64,000 bases of DNA from Polytrichum commune (taxonomy: Eukaryota > Streptophyta > Polytrichopsida > Polytrichales > Polytrichaceae): positions 55,674,001 to 55,738,000 of the forward strand of contig OX485804.1 of NCBI GenBank assembly GCA_950295325.1, read 5' to 3'. Numbering within the stretch: the stretch's first letter is position 1; each line of letters starts with the position of its first letter. The position numbers were made by a program, and so were the translations under genes. Shown here piece by piece: positions 34,809 to 48,294 of the stretch. Under the pieces are notes generated by a model that did not search any database, was not told the origin of the DNA, and worked only from the letters and a program-made list of their open reading frames with translations.

Positions 34809-36215
34809 CCCTCTTACAAGCTTATGTGTAGGTGACGTTCACTTGATGATCAACAACTTGTCAACCATCAATGTAACCATGTGACACTTGACATTAATGT
34901 GCTTACTAATAACTTGGCATTAGTATCCCCAATAATATTATGATGTCTTTGCCTAGGTTGACATGTATTGACCTTGTAGAAAGTTGACCTCAAGTATAAA
35001 AACATATCAAGGTCAATATGATCATACAACTAATACACATACATTACTAAAGTGTAGAATCATCATGTCTAGTATTCCAATGTGCTACTCTTAATGCCAT
35101 ACCGTTAAAATCATTCACTTCAAAAGTTACAAATAATGTCATGTTGACAATCAACAAACATGACATTCTAGGTGGTTAATTTAGACCTATCACAAATAGT
35201 GTGCGTGACGCCAAATACCATAAACAATGTAATGAAACATGAGTTGAAAGGCTTTACTTGGCTACAAATTTGTCCACTTGTTTCAAAGACACAAAGAAGA
35301 AAAATAAAAAGCACATGAATAGTAGGTTGCAAAGGGCTCATGAGATGTGTGTATGTGTGTGTGTTTCCAATGTAATTTAAATAAGATGGGATGTCATAAC
35401 ATTACTCAGCAGAGTGAGGGTCTTCCTACATTGGTGGGTTGACACTGTAACGTGGAGTGTAAAATTTTACAAGATGTTATGATTATACTCCTAGGAGGCT
35501 AGGATTGTGTGCCCCACCCAACTGAAGGTATATGCAAACTAATGTTATGATGGGGAAGAACTATGTAGATATTTCCTTGTCGCGTTGTATAGGTCATGAA
35601 AGAGTAGGCGGGCTTGGGCTTGGGATTCGTGACATCCATGCAACTCACCCATCGTGGATGCATGGGCTTTAATAAAAACAAGTCCCCTATAAAGTTATGG
35701 GCTGGCTCACTCCAGCTAGACTCTATCACACTAATTTGGGATCGTTGATGCCATTTCTTTAATCATGTCATCTATAAATAGTAAATTACATGTTTCAATA
35801 TTATAATTCACTTTTGTTTTTCACCTACACAAGGGACGAGTTTACGTAGACACCACGAAAGGGTGTAAGTTAGCTTGTGGGTACGTTTGGTACAATTCGT
35901 TCTTGGTACACCTACCTATCATTGTGCCACTAGTTCCGGAATCCCACACACTAGGTATGCAATGCTAGTACACGGGGCTTATTATTGTACTTTTCATTAT
36001 ACATAGGAATTTTGGGTGGAAAGTGAAGAGTGGAGGCCACTATTGCTACGTACTAGCAATAAGTAGAAATTTGAAGAACTTATAAGACCTTATAAGACCT
36101 TGCTACATTGATTATCCCAATTAGTGCATGTTACTATTCGGAGTTATGCAGTGCTATGACTATTTAATGGGAATGTAATATTTTACTAAATAAAGTCATT
36201 TATGTTTTACAACGT
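34809..36215. other. intergenic, no gene seen
   Basis: It includes the diverged duplicate (about 35075-35235) of the sequence near 28.1 kb and a short (GT)n near 35347-35362. All frames are short. Confidence 0.4.
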
Positions 36216-36223
36216 CCAAACAA

Positions 36224-37346
36224 TGCCCTGGGCTAGATCACATCTTCATTCGGCTGGGCCCCGCCCCTCCCATGCCTCCTTCACTACATGGCAGAGCCCA
36301 ACATTTTCCTTTTTAATTGCACCCATACCCAGACCATGCCACGGGTAGATCACTCCATTGTCAAGTTGAACACCACGTGCGACCAAAAAAAATCTTCTTT
36401 TGGTAAGTTGCACCACCAAAATTTTATCAAATGTTTTTCATGAGTAGATATACACAATACTTATGACATAGTTAAAAGTGGTAACTAAATTTGATGATTT
36501 GTTTTTTTCATAAAACATACCATTTCTAACTAGAATGACACAAAATTGAACTAAAAAATTTACTAAAAAAAAAAGATGACTAAAAATCTCAAAAGAGTAT
36601 ACAAAAGATACTATCAATGGTTATGTATATGTAGAAAAAATATCATAAATTTTAAAATTATATATGGCATGTAATATAGGGGTAGCAAACTTTGTCCGCA
36701 CGTGGTGTCAACTTGACAATGAAGTGACCTCCCCGTGGACCATGCCCATTAGCAGTGACCTATGCCCATCCATGCCCATCCATAGCATGACATGTGCGCA
36801 CCCATGCCCACACATAGCATGACATGTGCCCACCCATGCTATTCAAATTGCGCCCATGTATTCAAAAATTGTGTAATGTGTATTGTGTAATTGTGTAATG
36901 TGTCTTGTATGATTGTGTAATTTTGCCCCACCCATGCCCACCCATTATAATATCAAACCCATGCCCACCCATGAACAATAATATTGCACCCATGCCCACC
37001 CAAAACCCATGGGCATGGGCATGGGTATGGGCACCCAATGTAGGGCTCTGCTGCATGGTCTTCATGCCCGCACCTGCGTGGGAACTTTTGCTCGTCGGGA
37101 ACCAATGTGACAATACCTGGTCAAATATACAAATTTTCTAGTTGACATCACTTTCATTATTCCCAAGTTAATTGATGGAGTTCCTTCACATGCCAAAGGA
37201 GCTTAATGGCTTAATTGACCGGGTATTGTCACGTTGGTTCCAACAAGGAAGAGTTCCCAATCAAGTGCAGGCAGGAAGACCGGGCAGTGAAGGAGGTGTG
37301 GGAGGGGTGGGGCCCAGCCGAATGAAAATGTGATCTAGCCCGGAGC
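36224..37346. mobile_element. foldback element B, copy interrupted by a hAT-like insertion
   Basis: The outer ends TGCCCTGGGCTAGATCACAT and the complement of ATGTGATCTAGCCCGGAGC match the copy at 27423. CCAAACAA flanks it at 36216-36223 and 37347-37354. Subtracting the 759-bp insertion and one 8-bp duplication leaves 356 bp, against 358 bp for the intact copy. This supports both the element boundaries and the order of insertion. Confidence 0.85.
36292..37050. mobile_element. non-autonomous hAT-like element nested in element B
   Basis: The ends are CAGAGCCCAACATT and, inverted, CAGAGCCCTACATT (13 of 14). The target duplication is CTACATGG at 36284-36291 and CTGCATGG at 37051-37058, 8 bp with one change. 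CAGAG/CAGGG termini with 8-bp duplications define the hAT superfamily. Both subterminal regions are built of reiterated CCCATGCCCACC, dense on the right side (about 36930-37030), which could be transposase-binding repeats. No transposase is encoded. Confidence 0.85.
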
Positions 37347-37354
37347 CCAAACAA

Positions 37355-40300
37355 CCTATTGAACTTTCATTAGTTAAAATTGGACTCTTGAGTAAGATGT
37401 TATTGCCCTCCGTAACTTTGAGTAGTAACACACATTAATTGGGATAATTAGTGTAGCTAAAAGCCACAATTTTCATTCTTAAAAATATAAAATATAAAAC
37501 AAAATGTAAAACAATACTAGTATCTACTTCCAATGAATGCTATGAAAATGACTTTAAAGTCTGAGTAGCCAAAAGGCTTATGCGGCTAAAAGTTCAACAA
37601 GATGGAGTGCACTAGTCTCCATGAGATAAAGGGTACTATCAACTTGATGATAGGCAAGTCTATTGCGGTTACTACTTTCATGAGATTTGGTCTCTTTTGA
37701 TGTGCAATAAACATAATAATTTTCTCCGTCCCTCCCCTTTGATTAGCAATGTTTATATGATTCCAATGCAATAAGAATGATGTATGTCACTAAACCTCAA
37801 TAAAATAAATAAATAAACAATAAATTCTAAATTTTTGAAAACCATTTGCAAGGTCTTGTGAATGGTTGTATAGGTGTGCCTAAAGTTGTTCGTGTTGAGT
37901 GCATATTCAACATTGACTTTTTGGTTTCCCAAACCAATGAGCCATCATATTAATCCTTAGAATAATTCTTTATTGATGTTTGTTTCAAGATGACTTTGTA
38001 CCAATTTGTACGCTCCAAAATGAGGGCGGCGGGACTCTACCAAAAATTTTGCTTACTAACTTATTGGTAAAAGGAAGAAACTCTACACGAAAACATTATT
38101 AACCATGGCATGTATGTTCCCTTTGATATGGAATATTCTACATGATACCCTTGAATGTTTCATGGCATATTCATGATAAGATGAGGCGTCAAGCTAAGAA
38201 CTATTCATGAAGTGCATAAGTGGTGAATCTCCAAGGTTCTAGGGAGGATGCAATGGTGATTATTGGTCAAAGTTGAATGAACACTATAGCGCTATATCTT
38301 TTAAAGAGCCTTCAACAAGGATTAACAAGGTGTGCTCACGTAAGGCTTTGTCCATTGAATGAACTGATGATTGGTTGAAAGTGTTAAGGGTACTTTGACT
38401 CTCCTATACGAGGGGACCAAATTCTAGTAAACGCCTACGCTGCCCTAAGGCTACTTGGTCCAAAGCAACAGTTGGTTCCTCAAAGGCCAATTGGCATCAT
38501 TCCCTTGACAACAAGGAATCAAGGGTACATGCTAGCTGAATAGGGTGATAGGATAGGCTGGGTGGCATGGGACCATTTTAGGAGCCTTACCACATAATAC
38601 TTAAGGAAGAATCGTAAGAGGTTTACTCTCGCTCTCTAAGGCAAACCAATATAGGACTACAACTTAGATTGAGGATTGACACTCCCACCCACTCTTGAGA
38701 GAGGGGTCTTTGTATATATAGAGGGATTATTGTTGATGAGTAAAGGAGATATTAGTTGAACACTCTCACATGATGATATTGTATGGATCTAGTAGCTAGT
38801 TTGGGTATCTTAAGGAGCAATAAAACTATCAAGACCTTGTGTTAGTGTCGAGGTAAGATAGAGAAACCGGGCTAGAAGATACCTAACACCTATCAGTACG
38901 GTAGGAATGAAAGAAATAAGAATCTTGGTCCCCCTACTAGTGGTAGTAACGTGATGTTAGACAATACCACGATTGTACGAAAAAGATGGGTAAGAAAACC
39001 CCTTTAAGAGAAAGTTGTTATGTCTTATCTTGTTTCTTGCATGAATTTATAGTTATCTAAAGTCAACTTAGTTTTATCTACATTAGTTATCTAGTTTCCA
39101 CATTCATTCACTTACACCATTCAAGAACAAAGTTATGGTTGACATTCAAACCCTATTATCATAGAATTCGTGTTCTACATCTTGTCAAGGGGTCTAATAC
39201 CATGTAATAAACTTGGCATTTGTAGATCTAAAAATAAGCCTTGGAATATTATTATTGATTGTTAGTAAACGAGCCTAAAAAATAGCTACAATTACCTACC
39301 TATAATGAATGTTCGTAAACTCTATATATCAACAATGTACTAACATCACATCTTGATTACATATCATAGACTATTATTAGTGCTCAACAATAGTTGCAAC
39401 CCTATATGATTTGGGTATGATGCGCATGACTTTATTGCAGTTTTAGGTTATAGTTGCATATATGAAGGCGTTTGCCATCATGTAGTCAACCTTAGATAGA
39501 TACGTGAACACGTGATACACGTTTGTTGTAGTATAACCCATTGGCATTTCCTTCCCATCGTGGCATAAGTTGTAAGTATTGTACTCTTCCATTTGTTCCT
39601 ATGCTTTGCAATATGCACATTTGGATTCTTCCAAGTTGTCTTGGAGAACCAGGTGGTGGGTTGGGTGTTTGAATTGGATGGAACTTAGATATTAGAACGT
39701 AATTAAGGGATATTTAAGTTAAATTCTAATATTTGATGTTTTGATCATACCTACATGATTATGGACTTGGAAACCAATATCTTTCAGCTTAAATATCTCA
39801 CCCCAAGGTTCGCTTACAAATTAAATACTCCATCCCCAATCTGTTTTTTCTTACAAAATTGAGAAAGGTTTTGAAGATTTTTCATCTCTATGTAGCTCAT
39901 GAGAATTTGACCATGCAACATGCATTGAAGCTAGGGAGATGATAGGATCTAGATTTACCAAAAAATGGTTGTTTAAGTCATAAGGTAAGCACAAATATTG
40001 TCAATTTTTTTCTTTCTAACTTTGAAAATATTTCTGAATTCTTTCTAGGATTGTGATTTATACATTTACCTCTACTTTAAAATTATGAATAGTTGTTTTA
40101 TTTGTGGACAACAAGAACTTATAGTAATAAATTACCCCCCCCCCTTTCCATATATTATGTACATGAATGCCTCTAAAAATCCCCTTTCATACACTCATGT
40201 TATTTAATTTATGGTGTCCAAAGAACATACTTACCTTCCCCAAGAAAATCATTATTGATTTTCAAAACTAGGCAAAATAATACCTATCTCATATGTATAC

Positions 40301-41064
40301 TTTGTAAGCCAAATTTTCAATAGAAACCTTAACTACTAGATTGTAGTGTATGTAATTTGTGCAAATTAAATTGGGTCGTTGGATGCAAGTACGTATGTTC
40401 CATAACAACAAAATTTACTAGTCAAAATCTAATATTTGCAACAAGTAAAGCATGCTAACAAGTTCATGTTTATGTCTCCTACATCTTATAAGTAACGATA
40501 TGATTAATGAATTTGACAAATGTTATTATGTATAACAATTGGGTGCAGTCAAATCAAGATCACACACATAATACCCCCCAAATAAATACCCTCTTAACGC
40601 ACATGTATACCACAACACATGTTAATTGGACCCAAACAACCTCGAGCCTTCCCAGGTACAAATTCCTAGTGTTAAGATCTTTGGCCCTGGATAAGACTTC
40701 ATGGCATTTGCAAACATCTTGGGATCTTCGCACTTGGCAACAACCTTCAATTTCCAAGGACACCAAATCATGACCTTTACTAGTAAATTCCCCTTTCAAC
40801 CACAACATGTAATTCACAATATGCTTGAACACACATATCAAATCATACACTTGCTTCATACATGCAGGTCATCCTGTTGCCAGACTATTGAAGCCATTTG
40901 TTATGCACCATTTTTGCAAGGTTGCACGTTGGCATCTCCGCTTGTTCATCTATTGCATATCTTACAAACACCACAAGAATTTTAAACGATTGTATATATG
41001 TCTGCAAGCTCCTCAGAGGGTTGTTGTTGTTGTTGTTTTTTTTTCATTTTTTTTCATTTTAGTA
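37355..41064. other. intergenic, no gene seen
   Basis: This is 3.7 kb of AT-rich sequence with short frames only and a C12 run near 40136. I could match no part of it to the other repeats in the window. Confidence 0.4.
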
Positions 41065-41300
41065 CACATGGTTAAATGTGTGGTTGAGTGAAGGGGATGG
41101 GTTAAGTGCTCTTGAGCCTCCCCTCCCCTCACTATATTGGGTACTCGTATGAAGGGTTTAGGTTAGGTTTGGTCCACCAACCCTGAGGTGTTGCCATTTG
41201 GAATTCAACCTAGATACTAGAGAAAAGAAACAAATTGAATAAAATGATTGGAAATGTAATTTTGTTAATGAAACCATATTTCCAATCATTTTGCTTTTTG
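41065..41300 (+). repeat. left copy of a direct repeat of about 235 bp
   Basis: It starts at about GTGGTTGAGTGAAGGGGATGG and continues through CTTGAGCCTCCCCTCCCCT, TATTGGGT and GGTCCACCAACCCT. The right copy is at about 42252-42490. The 850-bp element with inverted ends lies between them. Confidence 0.7.
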
Positions 41301-41398
41301 AAATTTTGGATTTTTTTTCTAGTTTGTAGGCACCGCACATGGGTTTTTTTTTTTGGTTTTTTTTTGGTTTTTTTTGGTTTTTTTCATTTCAATAGTTG

Positions 41399-42252
41399 GG
41401 TTTGAACCAGTGTTGAACGGGTATGTTGTAAAGTGCATACAGGGGAGGCCTGGTTTTTGAATTTTTTTTGGAAATGTAGAACATCGAGGTATTGATATTA
41501 CAAAGGTTTTGTATTTTCAAGGTAGGGTATGTGTATGTGGTCTTGTAAAATTTCTTGAATTTTAGGGTACGTGTTATGGTGTGATTTTTTTTCATATACC
41601 AGGGTGCCCAGTGCAAGGGTATGGTATGTCATTTTAAGGTTTTTAAGAGATAATTTAATTAATGTTGCCAATCGCAAGAGTGACTCACGTTGCCAATCAC
41701 AACTGTCTCTTCATGAGCACAAACACCCTCATCGTCAGACAAAAGTTGAATCGTTGCTACAGACTCCATGGCGACAAATCTCACTCCCCTAAACACCCTA
41801 AGCAATCTCCTAAATCCTAACCCAGAATCACTAAACTTGTTTAGCAAACACAACCCCTAGTTGTTATATGAAGTTGGTGTTTCAAGCAAAGACAAAACGG
41901 AATTACCTCTTCTTGAAGGTGCAACACCCTCTCTCCCACATTAATCAACGTTGCTAGCTTAACCCCAGCAACAAAGCTCCACTACATGTAGTACGCTGTG
42001 CACACAACAAACCAGTACATCGCCGGAAGCAGGCATAATGAACAAAGACGTGCATGTTTAAGGGTTTCCAAGCTCATCGTTGAGCAAGGTACGGGTTAGT
42101 GACCAGGTTTAGGGTTGGCAGAGAGTCCAGGGCCCGGGTATGAACCTGGTATTTGCGCACTGCTTGGTAGTTCAAGCTGGTATCACAAACCAGTGTACAT
42201 ACCCTTTTACAGACCCGTGTGCGGGACAGATACCCGTTCAACACTGGTTTGA
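41399..42252. mobile_element. element with 23-bp perfect inverted ends
   Basis: GAACCAGTGTTGAACGGGTA near 41405 and its exact complement near 42232 bound about 850 bp. The interior contains a second GAACCTGGT / ACCAGTGT-rich part near 42140-42200. A 36-codon Met-initiated minus-strand frame at about 41661-41780 is the only coding hint. The superfamily is undetermined, since the flanks are themselves repeats and hide any target duplication. Confidence 0.6.
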
Positions 42253-42490
42253 ACAAGTGGTTGAATGAAGGGGATGGCTTCAATGCCCTTGAGCCTCCCC
42301 TCCCCTCCCCTTACCATATTGGGTGCTTGTTCAAAGGCTTGATGTTGGTTGTGGTCCACCAACCCTCAAGTTCTGACCTCGGAAATCTGGTGAGAACTAT
42401 AAAAATAAATAAATAAAATTTAAAGATAAAGCATAATGAGTGAAAATAAAGTTTCGGTGACGAACCCCATTTCCACTCATTTTGCTCCTT
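42252..42490 (+). repeat. right copy of the direct repeat of about 235 bp
   Basis: It matches 41065-41300 in the same orientation (GTGGTTGAATGAAGGGGATGG, CCTTGAGCCTCCCCTCCCCT, GGTCCACCAACCCT). Confidence 0.7.
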
Positions 42491-42519
42491 TTTGTTTTTT
42501 AAATGTTCAATCCCCATGC

Positions 42520-43140
42520 TATTCAAAGTGTGCCTCTTAGTACAAGAATTTGAAATTGTAGTTTCATTAACATAACTACAATTTCCAAGATTAAGGGAAA
42601 CTTTGGAAGCATGCCAAAAAATCCTGTTGTTTTGAATCTTTGAACCAAATTTTGATTTTTGGACATGGTTCACCTCCCCTTGTGTGCCTCTTATAGTACG
42701 CTCAGGAGTTGTAAGTTGTAGTTCCATAAACAAAACTATAATTTACAAGATTAAGGGAAACCTTGGAAACATGTTGGAAAGTCCTGTTGTTTTGAACTTT
42801 GAACCCAATTTTGACTTTTTAACATGTCTCGCCTCCTCTTGTATTCCTCTTAGAATTCCCAAATTATACACTACAAGATTAAAAGTATCTCTGAAAGCCT
42901 GCTAGAAAATCATGTTTTTGGATTAGTTGGAACCAAAATTTGATATATCAACATGACCCCATTTATGTTGTGTGCATCATATTGTACTTTTAAGACGTTT
43001 AAATTTTACTTTGGCAAGAAAAGGTATAATTTGCAAGATAAAGGGGTATCCTAAAAGCTCGCTAGAATGACCCATATTTTTACAATACTTCAAACCAATA
43101 TTTGAATTTTGGGCATGTGTCATCTCTTCTCGTGTGCGTG
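42520..43140 (+). repeat. degenerate tandem repeat, about four copies of about 155 bp
   Basis: Each copy runs from TGCCTCTTA through an AAGATTAAGGGAAACCTTGG block and a TCCTGTTGTTTTGAA block to TTTTTGGACATG. Copies begin at about 42530, 42680, 42845 and 42975 and decay from left to right. Confidence 0.65.
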
Positions 43141-46100
43141 TGTGTGTTTTCCCCATGATGATTTGTTTATTATTCTTTTCATGCAAACATATTACCTTTG
43201 GATAATAATATGTTTCCCTTGAAATATTTGAGAAGAGATGTTGAATCTTCAAGGGAATCTAATTAATCGCATGTCTGCCAAACTTGTGTACTTGGACTAT
43301 GTCAAACTTGATTATTTCTCATAGGTAGTCTTTTAGATGCAAGAAGAGAACGTGCTACACAACAGAGGAAACGTAGAAAGATAAACATGTTCTTTATTCC
43401 TTCTAGGAAAGAATTAAGAATGACAAGAATTAAATAAGAATGCAAAATAACATGATACTACAACATAGCGGACCCCACACGTGTACAATTGTTTCAGTTA
43501 AATGATGACCAAGTGAATAGATGCTAAACAATTGTGTCCCAATCAAGCATTTATGGAAAAGACAACGACAACAAAGTGAGCAATACCTCCCAAGACTCAT
43601 CAAGCACATAAGACTCTCTTGACTTGCAAAGTTGCAATAAAGTGTGTCATTTTTCATAACTACAAATCACTATCCTTTATTCTAAAAAGTTGTATTTGAG
43701 TTGAAGTGGTTGCAGAGTAATTATCAAATATTGCAATTGATTATGTCCCAATTTGTTTGAATTTGGTTTTGCGTATTGTAGCATGATGCTTCCATTCTTT
43801 TATTTGTTGCTAAAAGAAAGATGTTAAGGAAACTGTGAGGATGTTCATGGCCTCCTATGATTTTGTATTGCAAAAACATGTTGGGATTTCAACGAGTTGC
43901 CATTGTATTTTCCACTTGATACATTTTTTATGGTACAAACTAAACTTTAATTCATTCTCTTTTCTAATTTCTCTCTTTGTATTGTTCTACAATATTGAAT
44001 TGGAATTTTTCACACCCCACTTCATGCTAATTTAAGGTTAGAAAACTCGTCATTCCTACATCATGTTGTTTCTTCATTTAAATTCCAAGTCTAAATATGT
44101 TTTCAAAAGAGTTGTGCAATAACTTAGGTGGATTTGAAGGCCTTGGACAAGTACCTCAATCTCACATCACCAAGCATGCAACTTATGAAATGGAAAGTGC
44201 CATGGAGAGGTGGTAGAGAGAAGGATTCCGCATAGATGCAAATCTTAAATCGAGGTTTTAAGAATTAATGTATTTGTTATCCTTGATGGTTACGCATGTT
44301 TAAATATCAATGTGCTTTTGTTCATGATTTGTGCAAATTTATTGACTTCTCAACGTTTCATTTTCATAATCTAGATGTCCAAGATCAACTAGCTTATGAG
44401 ACAATAGTCAGTTGACAATACCATCCACTATATGTTTGATTGGATTGGACATGATTGGTTGGATATTATTGTGTTGGAACTTAAGCTACATTGGATTTGA
44501 CATTCTATATGCATGCAATTGTATTTCATGATTACACTAATAAATAAATGAATGAATCACTTGAATTTATATGATAATGCTTGGATTTTTGGATTCCGCT
44601 CAAATTAAGACAACCAGTGGACATTGATTTATGTGAGCAAATTCCTCTTTCACTTTCATCTATGTCCAAAATCTCAAATTTCATATCTCCACAATGCCTC
44701 CATCAATTTGTTTCGTAAAATGTATGAAAACTCTAGAAATATAGTATACACAATGCTCAATACTTTGAGTGTGCTTTCAGATTTTGGAGGAGTTGGATGT
44801 TGAATCTAATAACAATATTAAAACTCAGTTCCAAACCCTTATGCCAAGCTTGCAATTGTCAAATTCAAGAGTGGAGTAAGGCATTCATTAAGTTAATTAC
44901 ACTTTGTTTAAACTCTCCACTCATATTTATAATATTTTTTTGTTATTATTTATGTTGAAATACCTTGGATTTAGGTACTAGTGGGTGTATTTGCAAATAA
45001 ATTTCAACCCTCACTACTTACAAGTTACCGCTCACTGCTCACTGCTCACATGATAGCACTCCCACCTATTCGACTCGGGGTTGTAGCAAACAATGGTCAA
45101 GAATCTGACTCCCAAACTAACAATAATGCAAGCACAAATGATGAGTCGGGTGTAGGTGAAGCTCCCGGAGATAATGATTACCAAGCGCCTCCCCCGAGGG
45201 TAGCCTTTGGGGGGGGGGGGTCACAAAGGACTAGGAATGCCATACCTCAAGAGAATTGCGATGAATACTCATGAGTTAATACTTGGGGGAAAGTTGACTA
45301 TCCCACTGTGTGCATTGGGTTGGATTGGATTGGATTTTAGAGTAAATTGGATCGTGTATGATATTTATGATAAATAAAATATTTCACATGTTTTGCTTAC
45401 ATTTTGTCTTTAATACTCCTATGTACAAGTAAGTTTGGACCCTAGGTGTTAATGTAGATTGCATTAACACCAAAGGTTGCCTAAGGTGCCCAAATACATG
45501 TATTGAATTATTGAGCCATTCCTAGGCAATTGATTTTAATCAAACATTAGACCTGCACATCACATAAATGAATTAACACCAAGCATACATACATCCACGA
45601 TTCATTCATCCGTACATACATGCATCCACGCATATAATGAGCAATTCCAACACAAACTTGTAGCGAACTCAAAGTTATAATGCGAACACCATACATTTGG
45701 TGAATGAAGTTCTTTCCACATGCGGGTGCACACATTACACATAGTGCAATCATATCTAGTGTGATCATATCCACAAGCTACCTCCACCACTATAGAGTGT
45801 TTGCTCAGATTAAATCGGCAAAATAAAAATAATATTACACCACCATATGACACAAAGTTTCATGGCAAAAGTCTTTCCGAAGGACAAATCCAAAAAAAAG
45901 TACATTGCCGAAGCTCAACACAACGCCCTATCGAACCGGAGCCAATACTTCTTGTTATCGATGAGTTTGTCCCACAAGTACTCAAGTTCCATGATCCCTA
46001 GATCATTTGATCGAGCACATTGAACTTGCCACTAAATTGGGTTGGCTATGGGGTACGTAGCATTGAAAAGAAACTTGTTGAGCCAATACTCACGAATTGC

Positions 46101-46870
46101 TTTGTCAAACAATACTATTCTTCTCCCTCCGTAGAATCTTTGGTCACTATGAATGTCAAATTCATAAAAAGCCAATCAAAATGGATTGTGCACTTATTCC
46201 ATGCCAAAATGAAGTTGCCAAGCCTTATTAACTCCCGCGTATATATAAATACATAGGAGAACCATAAAATCACAAATCACATCATCCATCTCAATTACGT
46301 CAATGCCACGTGGCTCAACTGCCAAAATGGGCTCTATCAACTTCAACATGATATGATCTTGCACTATGTCATTGGAAAGGTCCAAGATAAACATATGCTC
46401 CACCATCTTATAATATGATGTGACTAAGGGGTGCAAGCACAGTCAAGTACACAACTTCGAAACCCTACATAGGTTTAAGTGAAAGTGATTCAAAACTATA
46501 TACTAACTTTCAATTTCTTGAAGGAAAAACATAAACATTTGAAAAACACATTGATCTACAAAGCCAAGAAATTTATGTTGATAAATTATTTTAAAAGAAA
46601 AATATACATAAAAAGTCTTTGTTTCCAATCATGGTTGACTACACTATTTCTATATTTTCTCTACGTCGTTTATTGTAGGATCTCACTTTGGAGCACCATG
46701 CCGAAATGCCTATTTGCAACCTCCCAACAACATTGCATAACAAGTGGCTATAGTAGTCATCTAACAAAATGACATGCCTCTACAAGGCAACAATGGGTGG
46801 CAAGATCCAAGCATTCATGCAAATTGCAGATTATTGTTCGTGGCTAAAGGGTGGTTCTTCAGGAAAAAAA
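43141..46870. other. intergenic, a few coding-like fragments of unknown origin
   Basis: Plus-strand pieces at about 44130-44260, 44778-44878 and 44981-45274 read as short peptides of balanced composition (for example EMESAMERW and ILEELDVESN) separated by stops. On the minus strand 46436-45800 also looks weakly coding. I recognise no family in either; they may be remnants of transposon genes. Confidence 0.25.
46465..46620 (+). repeat. dispersed duplicate of 48295-48440
   Basis: The two segments share TATACTAACTTT, TTCTTGAAGG/TTTGTGAAGA and CTACAAAGCCAAG in the same order. They flank the SWIM pseudogene, left and right, in the same orientation. Confidence 0.6.
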
Positions 46871-46885
46871 CCTAATTAGGCATCA

Positions 46886-48000
46886 TTGAAGCTAAAAGTT
46901 GTTGTGTGCACTAGTGATCCCAAGCTCCTTGCAAAAGCTACGAGGTCTTACCAAGGGAAGAGGATCTCAATACTAAGACTTGTACGTTGGAGGGATTTTA
47001 ATTATTTGGATCAACCAAAAGAAAGTTGGATTTGTCACCATGGTTTGAATTTGGTTCTAATCGTCAAGACAAGGTGAATTATTCCATCCCCTGCCCTAAC
47101 ACAAGATCGATTAGGGGCACGCATTGAGGAGTCCCTCACACATGATGAGAATACTAGTGTAAATTTCTAGATTGCCTTATCCATCGAAAAAAAAAGTGCT
47201 TGGCGTTGGAGGCCAACACATGGGATCCATGCAAGGCCAAAGTGGGGAGGAGTACACATGGCACACCATTGCCAACTTGCAGAGGGTTGAAGAAGGAGTT
47301 TCATTCCAACAACCACGTACCTATAGAATTTTGGTTGAGCGCAAATGACATTACATGTTGCGTGAAGGGTAGCGAGAAGAGGTAGATGCTTGATTGACCG
47401 AATCTTTTGATTGTGTGGCCAGTGAAGGTTGAGACTAGCCTTACATGGGAGGTTTTTGCATTGGAGGACGCATGTTTTCAACTGCAGCGCGGGATGGCCA
47501 TGTCCCCATTTTGTTGTTTGGGTACAATTCCCAACCTTCCCAACCCTTGATCACACTTTTGTGTTCTAACAAATCCACATGCTCACCCCACTACATGGTT
47601 TTCCAAGGTAATTTTTCATAATATGGCGGCTCCATTGCAAGAGCACACATAAATAAATGGGAGAGTGCATTGCATATGGATGGGTATTATGTGGTGGAAG
47701 TGACTACCATTCCATACCTTGGTTTTGGTTCCATCATAACCATAGTGTGAAAGGAGGAGAGGACTTACCTCATCTCCATTACGGATAACCCACAATGCAC
47801 TTGCCACGACTTTGCAAATATGTCATCAATGGCAATGAGGAAGAGGAATTAATGGGTTTCTTGCAAACATTTGGATTATTTGTTTAGGTATTTGTACAAG
47901 GTTGACTATGGCACTAACAAGTTTTTTCACGAACCCACGTTCTGCCACAACAAAGTGAGGCATTTTCTCGAGCTCGCGGGTGCCATGGAACAAGCTTAGT
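46886..48000 (+). pseudogene. decayed SWIM zinc-finger protein, transposase-like
   Basis: Coding-like pieces in order: 46886-47077 (KLLAKATRSYQGKRIS), about 47203-47370 (YTWHTIANLQRVEE, RTYRILVERK) and 47630-47998. The last is one frame broken by two stops. It contains CTCHDF and, after about 17 residues, CKHLDYLFR, that is the CxC...CxH zinc ligands of a SWIM domain. It is followed by YKVDYGTN and a RHFLELAG helix. SWIM domains are typical of MULE/FAR1-type transposases and their domesticated relatives, where they bind DNA or protein. Stops and frameshifts make it a pseudogene. It is flanked on both sides by a roughly 150-bp direct repeat (46465 and 48295). Confidence 0.6.
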
Positions 48001-48294
48001 GCAAGGATAGTGAAGGCCATGGAGACATAGTTTTTAGATATAGAAACATATATGTTTGCTCTGCGGAAATGTATTGCACACTAATGCTAGAATTGTTTGG
48101 TTGTTCACCACAATAAGGCACTTAACATTTCATATGCATGTTTGTCATTTCAATAAAGTACTCATAATTGTGGACCACCATTCACCCGATTATCCTTGAT
48201 AATAGGATCCAATTCAATATTTATTATCTCTCAAACATATTACATCCAACATTTATAACTCTAGTGGACGGATTTTGATCCTTGCCTAGTGGTT

